Source of the DNA: Leclercia pneumoniae
GTDB taxonomy: Bacteria > Pseudomonadota > Gammaproteobacteria > Enterobacterales > Enterobacteriaceae
Reading direction: 5' to 3'
Length of the DNA: 64,000 bases
NCBI RefSeq assembly: GCF_017348915.1
Contig: NZ_CP071383.1
Span: 1,984,001 to 2,048,000, forward strand
In this document: piece by piece, positions 1 to 12,519 of the stretch
Position numbering within the stretch: the stretch's first letter is position 1
How the letters are laid out: every line of letters begins with the position of its first letter
Notes under the pieces: generated by a model
Seen by the model: the letters and a program-made list of their open reading frames with translations, nothing else
Databases searched by the model: none
What the model was told of the DNA's origin: nothing
Program-made: the position numbers and the translations under genes

Positions 1-1178
1 GCGCCGATCCCCACCGCCTGATGCAGGGGTCTGGTGGCTATTTTTAACAGATATGCGCCTACCAGGAAATACGGTACCAGAATCATCTCTGAGGCGATGG
101 TTAACAAGGTGTTATAGTCAGAACCTGTGAGCCAGATCAGTACCAGACACGCTTGTACGCTGATATTGGTCAACCACAGCGAGGCCGCCGGGGCATTATT
201 TTTATTCTGGCGGGCAAACAGGCGGGGGAACGCTTTATGCGTTGCGGCCAGGAAGGGCACTTCCGCCGCCATAATTGTCCAGCTCAGGTAGGCTCCGCAT
301 ACCGAGATAATCAGTCCTGCGGCAATCACCACTTCGCCCCAGCTGCCCATCATTTTGACCATCAGACCGGCCATCGACGGGTTACGCATACCAGCCAGCT
401 CAGGACGGGCTACCACCCCCAGCGACAGCAGAGTGACCAGCAGGTAGACCCCCAGCGCCGCCAGCACGGCGAGCAACGTGGCGCGGCCGACGTCACGCTT
501 GTTACGGGCACGGGCAGAAACCACCACTGCCCCCTCTACGCCAATAAACACCCACAGGGTTATAAGCATGGTGTTTTTGACCTGCTCCCAGACGGGCACG
601 CCCAGCGCCAGGCCGGAAAAATCCATACTAAAGACATCGAGGCGAAAGCCAATAAAGGCCAGCACAACAAACAGGCCCAGCGGCACCAGCTTCGCCAGCG
701 TAGCGACCAGGTTGATGCTGGCCGCCGTCTGCACGCCACGCAGCACTAACCAGTGGACAAACCACAGCAGGACCGAGGATCCCACAATAGACTGCCAGGT
801 GTTGCCGTCGCCAAAGAGTTTCAGTTCCGGCGTATCGGTGAAGAAACTGAGGGCAGAGAAGACGATGACCAGATAGGAGACATTGGCGATCACCGCACAG
901 AGCCAGTACCCCCACGCCGAGCAGAAGCCAATGAGCTCGCCAAAGCCTTCACGGGCGTAGGTGAAAATGCCGCCGTCAAGATCCGGGCGAAGCCGCGTGA
1001 GCAACAACATGGCGAAGGCCAGCAGCAGAATACCCGCACCGGTTATGCCCCAACCAATCAGCAGGGCTGCAGGGCTGGCGACGGCGGCCATGTTTTGCGG
1101 CAGGCTGAATACGCCTGCCCCGAGCATGGAGCTTAATACGAGCGCAGTTAATGCACTCAGGCCAAGTTTCTTTTCCAT
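1..1178 (-). CDS. ydgI: YdgI/ArcD-type amino-acid (arginine/ornithine-like) antiporter, 3' end outside the window
   Basis: Inner-membrane amino acid/polyamine antiporter of the APA superfamily; in E. coli the orthologue YdgI is a putative arginine:ornithine exchanger. The frame opens at the ATG at 1178 with MEKKLGLSALTALVLSSMLG and stays open to base 1, giving about 392 of the roughly 460 residues expected, so the C-terminus is missing because the window ends, not because the gene is broken. The translation is a series of hydrophobic segments, and the N-terminal GAGVFSLPQN stretch is the usual first-helix substrate-binding loop of the family. It lies downstream of ydgH on the same strand, as in E. 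coli. Substrate is inferred from family only. Confidence 0.85.
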   Translation of the reverse strand, partial: MEKKLGLSALTALVLSSMLGAGVFSLPQNMAAVASPAALLIGWGITGAGILLLAFAMLLLTRLRPDLDGGIFTYAREGFGELIGFCSAWGYWLCAVIANVSYLVIVFSALSFFTDTPELKLFGDGNTWQSIVGSSVLLWFVHWLVLRGVQTAASINLVATLAKLVPLGLFVVLAFIGFRLDVFSMDFSGLALGVPVWEQVKNTMLITLWVFIGVEGAVVVSARARNKRDVGRATLLAVLAALGVYLLVTLLSLGVVARPELAGMRNPSMAGLMVKMMGSWGEVVIAAGLIISVCGAYLSWTIMAAEVPFLAATHKAFPRLFARQNKNNAPAASLWLTNISVQACLVLIWLTGSDYNTLLTIASEMILVPYFLVGAYLLKIATRPLHQAVGIG

Positions 1179-1322
1179 TGGCTTCCTGTTAAAAAACGGA
1201 CCGAATCCAGAATAATTATTTCGCTATGGCGCATAAAAATGGTGGATCACACTAAGGCGCGGGATTTTACGGAGTGTCAGGAAGTCATGCAATGCGCAAC
1301 GCTCTAAAAGTGCATAAAAAGC

Positions 1323-1350
1323 ATAAAAAAAGGCGGCTACGCGCCGCCTT
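1323..1350 (-). terminator. Rho-independent terminator of ydgH
   Basis: An 8-bp perfect stem (AAGGCGGC at 1330-1337 with GCCGCCTT at 1343-1350) is followed, on the minus strand, by a run of seven T. It lies 15 bases past the ydgH stop and so separates ydgH from ydgI. Confidence 0.85.
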
Positions 1351-1365
1351 AATCAACCTGGATAA

Positions 1366-2310
1366 TTACTTATACAGGTCAGCACTGATGGTCATGTTAT
1401 TACCACGCTCCTGCCACTGGCGGGTGATGTGGTAATACTTAGCCCCTTTTTTGGCTGCACGCTTCGCGACCTGGTAGGAGATCTCAGTCATGTTCGGGTA
1501 GTTACCCGTGAACTTAATGCTGTCGAACGGAACCATCTGCGCTGCGGTGGCGTTGTTCAGCTCTTCTACTTTCGTCCCATCCGGCAGCGTGACGCTGTAA
1601 CGGCCACCTTTGGTGGTCTGGGTTTCGAAGAAACGGCCAACGTCAGAACTTGGGGTCGCAGTCGTCGCGACGCCCGGAATTTCAACGTTTTTCGCCGCTG
1701 CGCCGCCTGCAGCGATCGCCGCACGGCCTGCGTCAGAATCTGCCGGAATCACGTCAGGACTCTGCAGTACGCGTTTCTTCGCATCTTTTTTATAGATGAA
1801 GGCGGTAATACGCTGGTTACCACCCGAGTTGGCATCGATCTGACGCACAATGTAGAAAGAGTCCGCGCCTTTGTTTTTGGCCGCTTTGGTAATGGCGTCG
1901 TTCACGTCAGGCTGGCTACGGTAGAAGCCCTGAACGGTCACGGTGTCGTACGGCTCCAGTAAGATGGCCTGATCTTTTGGCAATTCCATTACGCCATTAA
2001 TGACGCGATTGCCTTTGGTTTCAGCTTTTGGCGCATCTTCTTTATAGAGATCGGCAATAACGCGCTGGTTGCCGCTGTTGCCATAATCTGCGGAGTCCAC
2101 TACATAAAATGATGCGGCACCTTCTTTATCCGCGCGGCGGGAAGCGGCGTCTACCCCATCGCCGATGGAATTAAAACGTCCTACGATAGTAATACGATCA
2201 AAGGGTTTTAACGCTGCCGCTTGCTCCGGCGTTAACTCTGTCGCGGCGTTCGCAGACAGGGCAGTCGCAGAAAGGAGTGCGGACGCCAGGAGAGTGTTCT
2301 TAAGCTTCAT
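1366..2310 (-). CDS. ydgH: YdgH, secreted protein with repeated DUF1471 domains
   Basis: Exported protein of 314 residues, the same length as E. coli YdgH. It starts with a clear signal peptide (MKLKNTLLASALLSATALSA, then NAA) and carries three copies of the YhcN/BhsA/McbA (DUF1471) fold, at about residues 30-95, 110-175 and 240-314. Each ends in a similar block such as FYVVDSADYGNSGNQRVIADLY, FYIVRQIDANSGGNQRITAFIY and YYHITRQWQERGNNMTISADLY. DUF1471 proteins are small periplasmic stress and biofilm proteins; a triple-domain version is typical of YdgH. No enzyme activity is known. It is divergent from pntA across a 530-bp gap and has its own terminator. Confidence 0.93.
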   Translation of the reverse strand: MKLKNTLLASALLSATALSANAATELTPEQAAALKPFDRITIVGRFNSIGDGVDAASRRADKEGAASFYVVDSADYGNSGNQRVIADLYKEDAPKAETKGNRVINGVMELPKDQAILLEPYDTVTVQGFYRSQPDVNDAITKAAKNKGADSFYIVRQIDANSGGNQRITAFIYKKDAKKRVLQSPDVIPADSDAGRAAIAAGGAAAKNVEIPGVATTATPSSDVGRFFETQTTKGGRYSVTLPDGTKVEELNNATAAQMVPFDSIKFTGNYPNMTEISYQVAKRAAKKGAKYYHITRQWQERGNNMTISADLYK

Positions 2311-4372
<2,062 letters not shown>

Positions 4373-4379
4373 GGGGTAG

Positions 4380-5771
<1,392 letters not shown>

Positions 5772-5794
5772 CGCAACCATTGGCCGTAATGACA

Positions 5795-5820
5795 AACCGC
5801 TCTTCGGGGCGGTTTTCTTA
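5795..5820 (+). terminator. Terminator of pntAB
   Basis: AAACCGC (5795-5801) pairs with GCGGTTT (5810-5816), followed by a T-rich tract. It lies 23 bases after the pntB stop. Confidence 0.85.
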
Positions 5821-5883
5821 TTTCTGCGGTCAGCCTTTCTCGTCTGTCTATACTTTTAGCTTTGCGCAAGACGAGGAGGTGTA

Positions 5884-7005
5884 ATGCAATTTCTGTCCCG
5901 CTTCGACATCATTGACCTGATGATGAGACCCACTTTCTGGATTGGCGTCGCCACCGTTATCATCGTGACGCTGTTGGTCTACTGGCTGCTCACGCGCCTG
6001 ATAGGGTTTATCAAAAAAGGGATCACCACCTGGGGCGACAAGCATCCCACCACAAACCGGATGCGCTTTGTACTGATGGAGATGCTGAACAGAACCAGCC
6101 GTTTCCTGCTGTTTGTGGTGGCGCTGCTGGTCAGCCTACGATTTGTTGATTTGCCGTCCCATCTCTCCGGGACGCTTAGCCATGCCTGGTTCCTGGTCTT
6201 TGCCATTCAGGTGGCCTTGTGGCTGGATCAGGGAGTGGTCTCCTGGCTGCGTCACATCATGCTGGCGCCGGGAAGCCACAAGAACCCTGTTACCCTGGTG
6301 ATCACCGGGTTGATTCTGCGGGCGGTGGTCTGGTCGGTCATGCTGCTCTCTATTCTTGCCAATGCGGGCGTCAATATCACTGCGCTGGTGGCCAGCCTGG
6401 GGGTAGGGGGTATCGCCATTGCGCTGGCGGTGCAAACGATTCTTAGCGATGTCTTTGCGTCGCTCTCCATTGGTTTTGATAAACCCTTTGAGATCGGCGA
6501 TTTCGTGGTGTTTAACGATGTTGCCGGAACGGTGGAACATATTGGCCTGAAAACGACCCGTATTCGTAGCCTGAGCGGCGAACAGATCGTTTGCGGGAAC
6601 GCGATTCTGCTCCAGCAAACGCTGCATAACTATAAGCGCATGCAGACGCGCCGTATCGTCTTTACGTTTGGGGTGGCCAGCGACACGCCGCCGGAAAAAC
6701 TACGCGTGATTGGCGATAACGTGAAAAACATCATCACCGATGTCGGTGAAACCCGGTTTGACCGTGCCCATCTGCTGGGGTTTGATACTGACAGGCTCAC
6801 CTTTGAGGTGGTGCATATCGTGAACACGGCGGATTATAACAAGTACATGGATATTCAGCAGGAGATCAATATCCGGATTCTTGAAAGCCTGAATGAAGCC
6901 GGCGTTAAGCTTGCTCTGCCCAGTATGGTGCTGCACGCCCCCTGGATGCAGAAAGGCGAGAACAGACAACAAACTGCGCCTCAGCAGAGGGCAGCAGAAA
7001 GCTAA
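5884..7005 (+). CDS. MscS-family mechanosensitive channel
   Basis: Small-conductance mechanosensitive channel protein of 373 residues that would open under membrane tension and release solutes on osmotic downshock. About five membrane segments are visible in the first 190 residues. The last one carries the MscS pore signature (ASLGVGGIAIALAVQTILSD, residues ~163-182), followed by the beta-domain segment DKPFEIGDFVVFNDVAGTVE and a cytoplasmic C-terminal region. It is not the E. coli YnaI sequence by recollection, although ynaI also sits near uspE there. The start follows a strong GAGGAGG site. It is monocistronic, ends in a terminator shared with uspE, and has a charged Gln/Arg-rich tail. Confidence 0.85.
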   Translation: MQFLSRFDIIDLMMRPTFWIGVATVIIVTLLVYWLLTRLIGFIKKGITTWGDKHPTTNRMRFVLMEMLNRTSRFLLFVVALLVSLRFVDLPSHLSGTLSHAWFLVFAIQVALWLDQGVVSWLRHIMLAPGSHKNPVTLVITGLILRAVVWSVMLLSILANAGVNITALVASLGVGGIAIALAVQTILSDVFASLSIGFDKPFEIGDFVVFNDVAGTVEHIGLKTTRIRSLSGEQIVCGNAILLQQTLHNYKRMQTRRIVFTFGVASDTPPEKLRVIGDNVKNIITDVGETRFDRAHLLGFDTDRLTFEVVHIVNTADYNKYMDIQQEINIRILESLNEAGVKLALPSMVLHAPWMQKGENRQQTAPQQRAAES

Positions 7006-7007
7006 AA

Positions 7008-7036
7008 AAAAGCCCGCCATTGCGGCGGGCTTTTTC
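7008..7036. terminator. Bidirectional terminator between the mscS-like gene and uspE
   Basis: AAAGCCCGCC and GGCGGGCTTT form a long stem around ATTGC, with A-runs on the left and T-runs on the right, so it works for both convergent genes (stops at 7005 and 7041). Confidence 0.9.
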
Positions 7037-7040
7037 ATCT

Positions 7041-7991
7041 CTAGTCGTCCTCTTCGTCATCCAGCTCAACCGGCGTCTGATACTGATCCGGTTTAATGAC
7101 CAACAGGTCGCAGCGCAGATGGTCAATTACCTGTTCCGCCGTGTTACCGAGGAAGGCTGCGGAGATACCGGTGCGACCCACGGTACCTAAGACCACAATC
7201 CCCGCCTGGAGATGTTCCGCCAGATCCGGTATCACCTCTTCCGGCAATCCTTTCTCTACATGGGTGAGCTTTTCATCAATACCAAATTTCTGCCGTAGGG
7301 CCTTCATGGCCAGCAAGTGCTGTCCACGAATGGCATCGTTATAAACGCTGGGATCAAATTCCGGTAATTCGATGGCGATATTGATAGGGGTAACGGGATA
7401 AGCACCGACCAGATGCACTTCGGTATGGTTAACCTGCTCGGCGAGTTGGATGGTCTCTTTAAGCAGTTTCTCGTTCAGAGAGTTGTGATAGTCCTCTTCA
7501 CTGGCGAGATTCACGGCGACTACGGCTTTGCCGCCTTCTGGCCACGGCTGATCTTTTACCATCCAGACCGGGCAAGGGCATTTACGCAACAAGTGCCAGT
7601 CGGTCGGGGTGAAGATCACGGCTTCAAGTTTGTCATGCTGGTGGGCCATTTTCAGCAGTAAATCATGCTCGCCCGCGATGACTTCCTGAATAATGGCCTC
7701 GAATGGGCGGTTATGCCAGACCACTTTGATATCGATAGGCACGCCGGCTTCAAGATAATATTTTGCCTGCTCGCGGATCCACGCGGTTCGCTGACTGATC
7801 ACTCCCTGACGCATAGCGGTGCGCTCGTCAGGCGACAGAAGGGTGGTCATTTCGTAAGAGAAGTCATAGATCGGCAAAAACGCTTTGATTTTGCCACCAA
7901 TCCGTTGATGTAAATAGACAGCTCTTCGTAACGCTGGTTGATCGTCCTGATTAGGATCGATGGCCACCAGCGTGTTTTGATACTTTGCCAT
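7041..7991 (-). CDS. uspE: Universal stress protein E
   Basis: Cytoplasmic stress protein of 316 residues, the length of E. coli UspE, built from two tandem Usp (Rossmann-like) domains at about residues 1-150 and 160-305. The second domain carries [23 protein letters not shown], which resembles the Usp nucleotide-binding signature. In E. coli UspE acts in motility, aggregation and DNA-damage tolerance. The C-terminus ends in a run of acidic residues (ELDDEEDD). In E. coli uspE lies directly beside fnr; here a small-gene island of about 1.2 kb separates them. Confidence 0.95.
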   Translation of the reverse strand: MAKYQNTLVAIDPNQDDQPALRRAVYLHQRIGGKIKAFLPIYDFSYEMTTLLSPDERTAMRQGVISQRTAWIREQAKYYLEAGVPIDIKVVWHNRPFEAIIQEVIAGEHDLLLKMAHQHDKLEAVIFTPTDWHLLRKCPCPVWMVKDQPWPEGGKAVVAVNLASEEDYHNSLNEKLLKETIQLAEQVNHTEVHLVGAYPVTPINIAIELPEFDPSVYNDAIRGQHLLAMKALRQKFGIDEKLTHVEKGLPEEVIPDLAEHLQAGIVVLGTVGRTGISAAFLGNTAEQVIDHLRCDLLVIKPDQYQTPVELDDEEDD

Positions 7992-8165
7992 ACAGGTCTC
8001 CTTACAACTGTCACCACAGTCTGTAATTCAAAGAGTAACCCATATATGTGGAATGAAACAGGGGGGAAGTTTTCGTCAGATCAATAAATCAGGAAATTTT
8101 ACTTCCACGCCGGTTTCCCTGTGATATCACGGGTTTTAATGGTTTTAGCCGTTCACCCAAAAGTG

Positions 8166-8191
8166 AAAAAGCCCACTGGATGGGGCTTTTT
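8166..8191. terminator. Hairpin terminator downstream of the ariR-like gene
   Basis: AAAAAGCCC (8166-8174) pairs with GGGCTTTTT (8183-8191). On the minus strand it ends the ycgZ-ariR transcript, 35 bases past the stop at 8226; on the plus strand it also has a T-run. Confidence 0.8.
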
Positions 8192-8225
8192 GCCGTATTT
8201 ATTTTCAGACGTTTTTCCTGGGTTC

Positions 8226-8504
8226 CTAGATATCATCGCGGGTATACCCGACAACGATTTCAAGCGTATTGCGAATGATATCGCAGGCTTCAGGATCCGT
8301 GGTCACATCAAGCGCATGTATCAGTTGCAAGATTAGCTCTTTATTAGACAGGCTCTCTCCACACACCATCATGCAGCGAATGGCGGCACCAAGAACCGCA
8401 GCTTCATCCTGCAGTGACCCCCCCGCCGTACTAAAATGTTGAGCCAGTCCGCGGTCATGCAGGGCATCAAAAAGGTAAGTGTGCTGAGTGCTGACATTAT
8501 TCAT
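8226..8504 (-). CDS. ariR: AriR/YmgB-like small two-component connector / biofilm regulator
   Basis: Small cytoplasmic protein of 92 residues. Its C-terminal half (LIHALDVTTDPEACDIIRNT then LEIVVGYTRDDI) closely parallels E. coli AriR/YmgB (LIHSLETTSD..., LEIVLRYTADDM). In E. coli AriR belongs to the ycgZ-ymgA-ariR-ymgC operon, repressed by BluR and released by blue light through BluF; the proteins influence biofilm, acid resistance and the Rcs phosphorelay. Here it lies 11 bases downstream of a ycgZ-like gene, so the pair is an operon. ymgA and ymgC are not obvious. The symbol is by similarity; it could equally be called YmgA-like. Confidence 0.75.
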   Translation of the reverse strand: MNNVSTQHTYLFDALHDRGLAQHFSTAGGSLQDEAAVLGAAIRCMMVCGESLSNKELILQLIHALDVTTDPEACDIIRNTLEIVVGYTRDDI

Positions 8505-8515
8505 GGAATTCTCTC

Positions 8516-8755
8516 TTAACGATCAAAAAACAGGGCGATGAGACTGTTGTAATGCGCGATTTCATCTTCATCAGTCGCCATCTCAATTTTGCCAAGCAGC
8601 TTCGAGCAAATAGTCATACGACTAAGTTGTACACGTTCTTTTAAAATCTCACTGACGATCGCACCCAGCGTCTCTTCCGGCGTTGGGAGCATTTTTTTAT
8701 TGAAATAGACTACCAGAGCAGCTTCAGCTGCTGATCTTGCGCGATTGTGACGCAT
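8516..8755 (-). CDS. ycgZ: YcgZ-like small regulatory protein
   Basis: Cytoplasmic protein of 79 residues. It aligns by eye along its length with E. coli YcgZ (78 aa): the block ETLGAIVSEILKERVQLSR matches ETLGEIVTEILKDGRNLSR, and EIAHYNSLIALFF matches KHYNALIGLLF. YcgZ is a connector-type protein thought to act on the RcsC/D phosphorelay to promote colanic acid and lower curli. It is first in the two-gene operon with the ariR-like gene. Upstream (8756-9097) are paired TGTACA motifs that could be a MerR-family operator. Confidence 0.8.
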   Translation of the reverse strand: MRHNRARSAAEAALVVYFNKKMLPTPEETLGAIVSEILKERVQLSRMTICSKLLGKIEMATDEDEIAHYNSLIALFFDR

Positions 8756-9097
8756 TTAATCCGCCAGTTAGTTATTAGCCCAGAGTTGGAATGACCTAAA
8801 TCTAAACTAGTCGCGCAAATCTGTACAGTGGTGTTGTACAACTTTTTTCGTCTTTACCTGGTTTTGTGATGTCCATAGCTCGTTCGGGTATTCATGTATG
8901 GCACACGAGAAGAGTGAAAAATAAAAAAGTGTAAACGATAATATGAGGGAATTATTGCAAAGGGAATGTTTATATATCTTTAAACGCTACAATTTCAATA
9001 AGATGGAATTAAGTGGCTGCCGATTCGCTCGAATATATAGTAAGCAGAACTTATACTTTCAATGCAGCACAAGCTGTAGACCCTACTGGAGTTTCAA
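8756..9097. promoter_or_regulatory. 342-bp divergent regulatory region with paired TGTACA motifs
   Basis: No gene is seen. Two TGTACA hexamers lie at 8822-8827 and 8835-8840, separated by 7 bases. TGTACA pairs are recognised by light-responsive MerR-family regulators such as CarH/LitR, and E. coli ycgZ is repressed by the MerR-type BluR, so this is a candidate operator for the minus-strand ycgZ-like operon. Function is inferred. Confidence 0.4.
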
Positions 9098-9202
9098 ATG
9101 AAATCCATACTCTCTAGCGTAAATAAAGAGCAGCCTAAACAGCCGCAAAAGATGCCTGATGATAAACAGGGCAACAAACAACAACCGAGCAAAAGTAAAT
9201 AG
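9098..9202 (+). CDS. Putative 34-residue basic, Gln/Lys-rich small protein
   Basis: A short frame from ATG 9098 to TAG 9202, with GGAG seven bases upstream of the ATG. The product is Lys/Gln/Pro-rich and basic (eight Lys against three acidic residues), with no signal peptide or membrane segment, so it would be a disordered cytoplasmic peptide. It lies 29 bases before a second small ORF with an even better ribosome site and a downstream terminator, which supports a two-gene transcript. I do not recognise it. It could also be a leader peptide. Confidence 0.45.
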   Translation: MKSILSSVNKEQPKQPQKMPDDKQGNKQQPSKSK

Positions 9203-9231
9203 CTCAAGCTATCCTGTCTGACGGAGGCGTA

Positions 9232-9366
9232 ATGGCTGATCGTCCTGATTTAATTGATCCTTTACCAGAAGATGACACCATTCCTGGTGATGATGTGCCT
9301 GATGTGCCAGATGTGAATGACCCGCTGGCGCCTGAAGATCCGGATGGTGTGAACAAACCACTCTGA
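9232..9366 (+). CDS. Putative 44-residue acidic Asp/Pro-rich small protein
   Basis: The frame runs from ATG 9232 to TGA 9366 behind a strong GGAGG six bases upstream, and is followed 13 bases later by an excellent terminator, so it is very likely expressed. The product (MADRPDLIDPLPEDDTIPGD, then a DVPDVPDVNDP repeat-like stretch) has 14 acidic residues, 10 prolines and only two basic residues. It should be disordered and cytoplasmic. Its charge is opposite to that of the preceding 34-residue ORF. No family is recognised. Confidence 0.6.
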   Translation: MADRPDLIDPLPEDDTIPGDDVPDVPDVNDPLAPEDPDGVNKPL

Positions 9367-9379
9367 TCGGCTCGCATCT

Positions 9380-9402
9380 AAACCGCCTTCGGGCGGTTTT
9401 TT
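9380..9402 (+). terminator. Terminator after the small-ORF pair
   Basis: AAACCGCC and GGCGGTTT pair around a TTCG tetraloop, followed by six T in all. It supports the 9098-9366 stretch being a real transcription unit. Confidence 0.88.
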
Positions 9403-9491
9403 GCTGGGTGAAGTAAAGGGGAGGAGGAAATACAAGAAGAGCCCGACCAATAATATCGCATTACCGATCGGGTATAACGTTTAAACAGGCG

Positions 9492-10244
9492 TTACGCGAC
9501 GTTACGCGTATGGCCGGCCAGTACCGCCAGCGCTTCACCGTTTTCGATGGTGATATATTTACCTTTCACCGCCAGCATGCCGCTTTTCTGGAAACGACCC
9601 AGCAGACGGGAGATCGTCTCTACGGTGAGCCCCAGATAGTTACCGATATCGCCACGCGTCATGGTCAGACGGAACTCGCGTGGTGAGAATCCTCGCTCGG
9701 CAAAACGGCGAGAGAGGTTATAGATAAAGGCCGCCAGGCGCTCTTCGGCATTCTTCTTGGACAGCAGCAGGATCATATCCTGATCGCCTTTGATTTCGCC
9801 GCTCATCAAACGCATCATTTGCTGACGCAGGCTCGGCATTTTGCCTGACAGGTCATCCAGAGTCTCGAACGGGATTTCACACACCATTGAGGTTTCCAGC
9901 GCCTGCGCAAAGCTTGGGTGATGGCCCGTACCGATAGCATCAAATCCAACCAAATCGCCGGCCAGGTGGAAGCCGGTGATCTGCTCGTCGCCCTGTTCGG
10001 TAATGGTGTAGCTCTTGATGGTGCCAGAGCGGATAGCGTAGAGGGATTTGAGTTCGTCGCCGGCTTTGAACAGCGTCTGACCTTTCTGAATCGGCTTTTT
10101 ACGCTCGATAATATTATCTAGCTGGTCGAGTTCATGCTCATTCAGCGTAAAAGGGATACAGAGCTGGCTGATGCTGCAATCCTGACAGTGAATAGCACAA
10201 CCGCCAGACTGAATGCGTCGAATAATTCGCTTTTCCGGGATCAT
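9492..10244 (-). CDS. fnr: Fumarate/nitrate reduction regulator FNR
   Basis: Global oxygen-sensing transcription factor of the CRP/FNR family, 250 residues. With the ATG at 10244 ([20 protein letters not shown]), the [4Fe-4S] ligands are Cys20, Cys23, Cys29 and Cys122, as in E. coli. A C-terminal helix-turn-helix contains [16 protein letters not shown] longer frame from an upstream TTG is possible, but the start context is nearly identical to E. coli fnr. An FNR-like site upstream fits the known autoregulation. The FNR-like site before ynfE shows a likely target within this window. Confidence 0.98.
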   Translation of the reverse strand: MIPEKRIIRRIQSGGCAIHCQDCSISQLCIPFTLNEHELDQLDNIIERKKPIQKGQTLFKAGDELKSLYAIRSGTIKSYTITEQGDEQITGFHLAGDLVGFDAIGTGHHPSFAQALETSMVCEIPFETLDDLSGKMPSLRQQMMRLMSGEIKGDQDMILLLSKKNAEERLAAFIYNLSRRFAERGFSPREFRLTMTRGDIGNYLGLTVETISRLLGRFQKSGMLAVKGKYITIENGEALAVLAGHTRNVA

Positions 10245-10263
10245 AGGTATGCTCAAGCCTTAA

Positions 10264-10277
10264 TTGATATTGGTCAA
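10264..10277. promoter_or_regulatory. FNR-like box in the fnr promoter
   Basis: The sequence TTGATATTGGTCAA is one base off the consensus TTGATnnnnATCAA and lies 20 bases upstream of the fnr start, where E. coli FNR represses its own gene. Confidence 0.75.
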
Positions 10278-10427
10278 TTTTAACATCTTTTTGGGGCTGG
10301 CGTAAGCCTGGTAAACCATCAATAAAGGCAAGAAAAGGGCATGCAGAGGCATCTTCTTGAAATTCCACAGAATGATTGAGGAAATGCCCCCTAAGACGAG
10401 GAAATTTAAGCACTAAAAGCCTGGTAT

Positions 10428-10943
10428 TTACAACAGCAAGTAACCCTCGTGGCGCAATAACCACTCCTTACGTTGCACCCCGCCAGCATAGCCAGTCAGG
10501 GTGCCGTTACGCCCAATAACGCGATGACACGGCACCACAATACTGACCGGGTTTGAACCGTTGGCCGCGCCAACCGCACGGGCGGCGCCTGGGCGTCCAA
10601 GCAGCGCAGCAAGCTGACCATAATGCATTACCTGGCCGCAGGGGATCTGCCGTAGCGCTTTCCAGACTTCGTGCTGGAACGGCGTACCCGCAGTGGCGGT
10701 AGGCAGGTCATCAATGATGCTGAGTTCACCCTCAAACCAGGCGGTGAGCTTATCGCTCAGGCCGCCCGGATTGCTGGCGCCGATACGCTCGTAGCCTTGC
10801 GAGCGATAGTGGATATTGAGCAGTTCGACCATGCGGTCGCTGTGTTCTTCCCACTCTACGGCGCGAAGACAACCCTGCTCGTCCGCCAGAATCCACAGAG
10901 GCCCCAGCGGGGTCGCAATTTTGTCTTCGAGTAATCTCAGCAT
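10428..10943 (-). CDS. ogt: Methylated-DNA--[protein]-cysteine methyltransferase Ogt
   Basis: Constitutive DNA repair protein that transfers the methyl group from O6-methylguanine or O4-methylthymine to its own cysteine. The product is 171 residues, identical in length to E. coli Ogt. The active-site motif [11 protein letters not shown] (acceptor Cys near residue 139) is intact, as is the helix-turn-helix region with the [11 protein letters not shown] arginine finger. It lies 10 bases downstream of abgT on the same strand, giving the abgA-abgB-abgT-ogt order known in E. coli. Confidence 0.96.
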   Translation of the reverse strand: MLRLLEDKIATPLGPLWILADEQGCLRAVEWEEHSDRMVELLNIHYRSQGYERIGASNPGGLSDKLTAWFEGELSIIDDLPTATAGTPFQHEVWKALRQIPCGQVMHYGQLAALLGRPGAARAVGAANGSNPVSIVVPCHRVIGRNGTLTGYAGGVQRKEWLLRHEGYLLL

Positions 10944-10953
10944 CCTGTTTTCC

Positions 10954-12480
10954 TTAGTTCAGACGTGGGTAAACCCCCGGCCCAATGGGCAGGCCGACAA
11001 GATACCATGCCACCAGCATCAGCAACCATACCCCTAAAAAGATAAGCGGATAGGGTAATACCAGCGAATAGTAGGTACCCAATTTCGCCTCAGGTTTATA
11101 CCGTTGCAGGAAGCCTAAAAACAGCGGCACGAAGGGTGAAACAGGCGCCAGCGGGATCACCGACGAATCTGCCACGCGGAAGAGAATTTGCGCAAACGCC
11201 GGATGGAAGCCCAGCAGCATAAACATCGGGACAAAAATCGGTGCCAGAATCGACCAGATTGCCGAGCCGCTGGCGATAAACATGCAGAGCAGAGAGGATA
11301 AAAGCGCCAGCCCGACAAAGGCAGGGACGCCGCTCAGACCGGCTGATTCAAGAATATCGGTCAGGCCTACCGCCATAAATTTGCCCATGTTGCTCCAGTT
11401 GAACATGGCAACGAACTGGGCCAGCGGGAAGACCATCACGATAAAACCGGCCATCTCTTTCATGGGCTCGATCATCAACTGCGGCAGGTCGGCCTGACGG
11501 CGGATTTTGCCCACCGCAATGCCATACGCCAGCGAGACCACAAAGAAGAAGAGAATGATCAGCGGCACGATGCCCTTAATGAAGGGTGAGGGCAGGACGG
11601 TATGCTGTACCGGGTCACGCAGAATGCCGTTTTCGGGTACCACCATCAGGGCAATCAGGCCAATAAACAGCAGTGAGACTACGCCAGCCACCCGCAGACC
11701 AAAACGCTGCGCGGGCGATAAGGTATCGAGTTTCTCCTCGCTGCTGCCTTGCCACTCACCGAGGCGCGGCTCCACAATTTTATCGGTGATCAGCCCACCC
11801 ACGAGGGTAAGGAGGATGACGGAGCTGGCCATAAAGTACCAGTTGTCGATCACGCTGACGTGGAGTGATGCGTCCAGGGTTTTGGCCGCTTCAGTACTGA
11901 TGCCCGAGAGCAGGACGTCGGTGGTCACGATCAAGAGATTAGCCGTAAAGCCACAGCCCACGCCGGCGATAGCCGCCAGCAACCCCGCCACCGGATGACG
12001 GCCGACGGCCAGGAGGATCAGCGCCCCCATCGGCGGCATGATTACCAGCGCGGCATCCGAGGAAATATGGCTAAAGAAGGCGATAAACAACACCATATAG
12101 CTGGCGTAACGTGCACTGACGTGCGACGCCATTTTTACCATCAGCGCTGGCAGCAGCCCCGATCGCTCTGCCAGCCCGGCCCCCAGCACCAGCGCCAGAA
12201 TCGCCCCCAGCGGGGCAAAGCCGCTGAAGTTTTTAATCACATTGGGCAAAAACCAGTGCAGCCCCTCTACGCTCAACAGGTTTTTTACGGCCACCATGCT
12301 GCCATCGGCCGGGTTGCGGGCACTGACGCCAAAGGCGGAGAGTGCGGCAGTGGCCACCATCAAAATCACAATCAAGTAGATGAACAGCAGGAAAGGGTGC
12401 GGCACTTTGTTGCCGACTCTTTCGACCCAACCATAGAGCTTACCGGATGGGGAATGCGAAGGTATGGAAGACATACTCAT
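10954..12480 (-). CDS. abgT: p-Aminobenzoyl-glutamate transporter AbgT
   Basis: Inner-membrane carrier of 508 residues (same as E. coli AbgT), founder of the AbgT family; imports p-aminobenzoyl-glutamate, a folate breakdown product, and some relatives export sulfonamides. A dozen hydrophobic segments are evident. Family hallmarks include the hairpin-like [20 protein letters not shown] stretch and the later [14 protein letters not shown]. abgA and abgB upstream encode the hydrolase that splits the imported compound, so the operon forms a salvage route for p-aminobenzoate. The gap to abgB is 39 bases. Confidence 0.95.
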   Translation of the reverse strand: MSMSSIPSHSPSGKLYGWVERVGNKVPHPFLLFIYLIVILMVATAALSAFGVSARNPADGSMVAVKNLLSVEGLHWFLPNVIKNFSGFAPLGAILALVLGAGLAERSGLLPALMVKMASHVSARYASYMVLFIAFFSHISSDAALVIMPPMGALILLAVGRHPVAGLLAAIAGVGCGFTANLLIVTTDVLLSGISTEAAKTLDASLHVSVIDNWYFMASSVILLTLVGGLITDKIVEPRLGEWQGSSEEKLDTLSPAQRFGLRVAGVVSLLFIGLIALMVVPENGILRDPVQHTVLPSPFIKGIVPLIILFFFVVSLAYGIAVGKIRRQADLPQLMIEPMKEMAGFIVMVFPLAQFVAMFNWSNMGKFMAVGLTDILESAGLSGVPAFVGLALLSSLLCMFIASGSAIWSILAPIFVPMFMLLGFHPAFAQILFRVADSSVIPLAPVSPFVPLFLGFLQRYKPEAKLGTYYSLVLPYPLIFLGVWLLMLVAWYLVGLPIGPGVYPRLN

Positions 12481-12519
12481 GGGCGTTCCTCGAACGTATT
12501 GGATGTTGTGTTGTGTTTA

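Noticed and set aside
9262..9450. Minus-strand 62-codon frame over the acidic microprotein
   Set aside because: No ribosome site, and it runs across a strong terminator.
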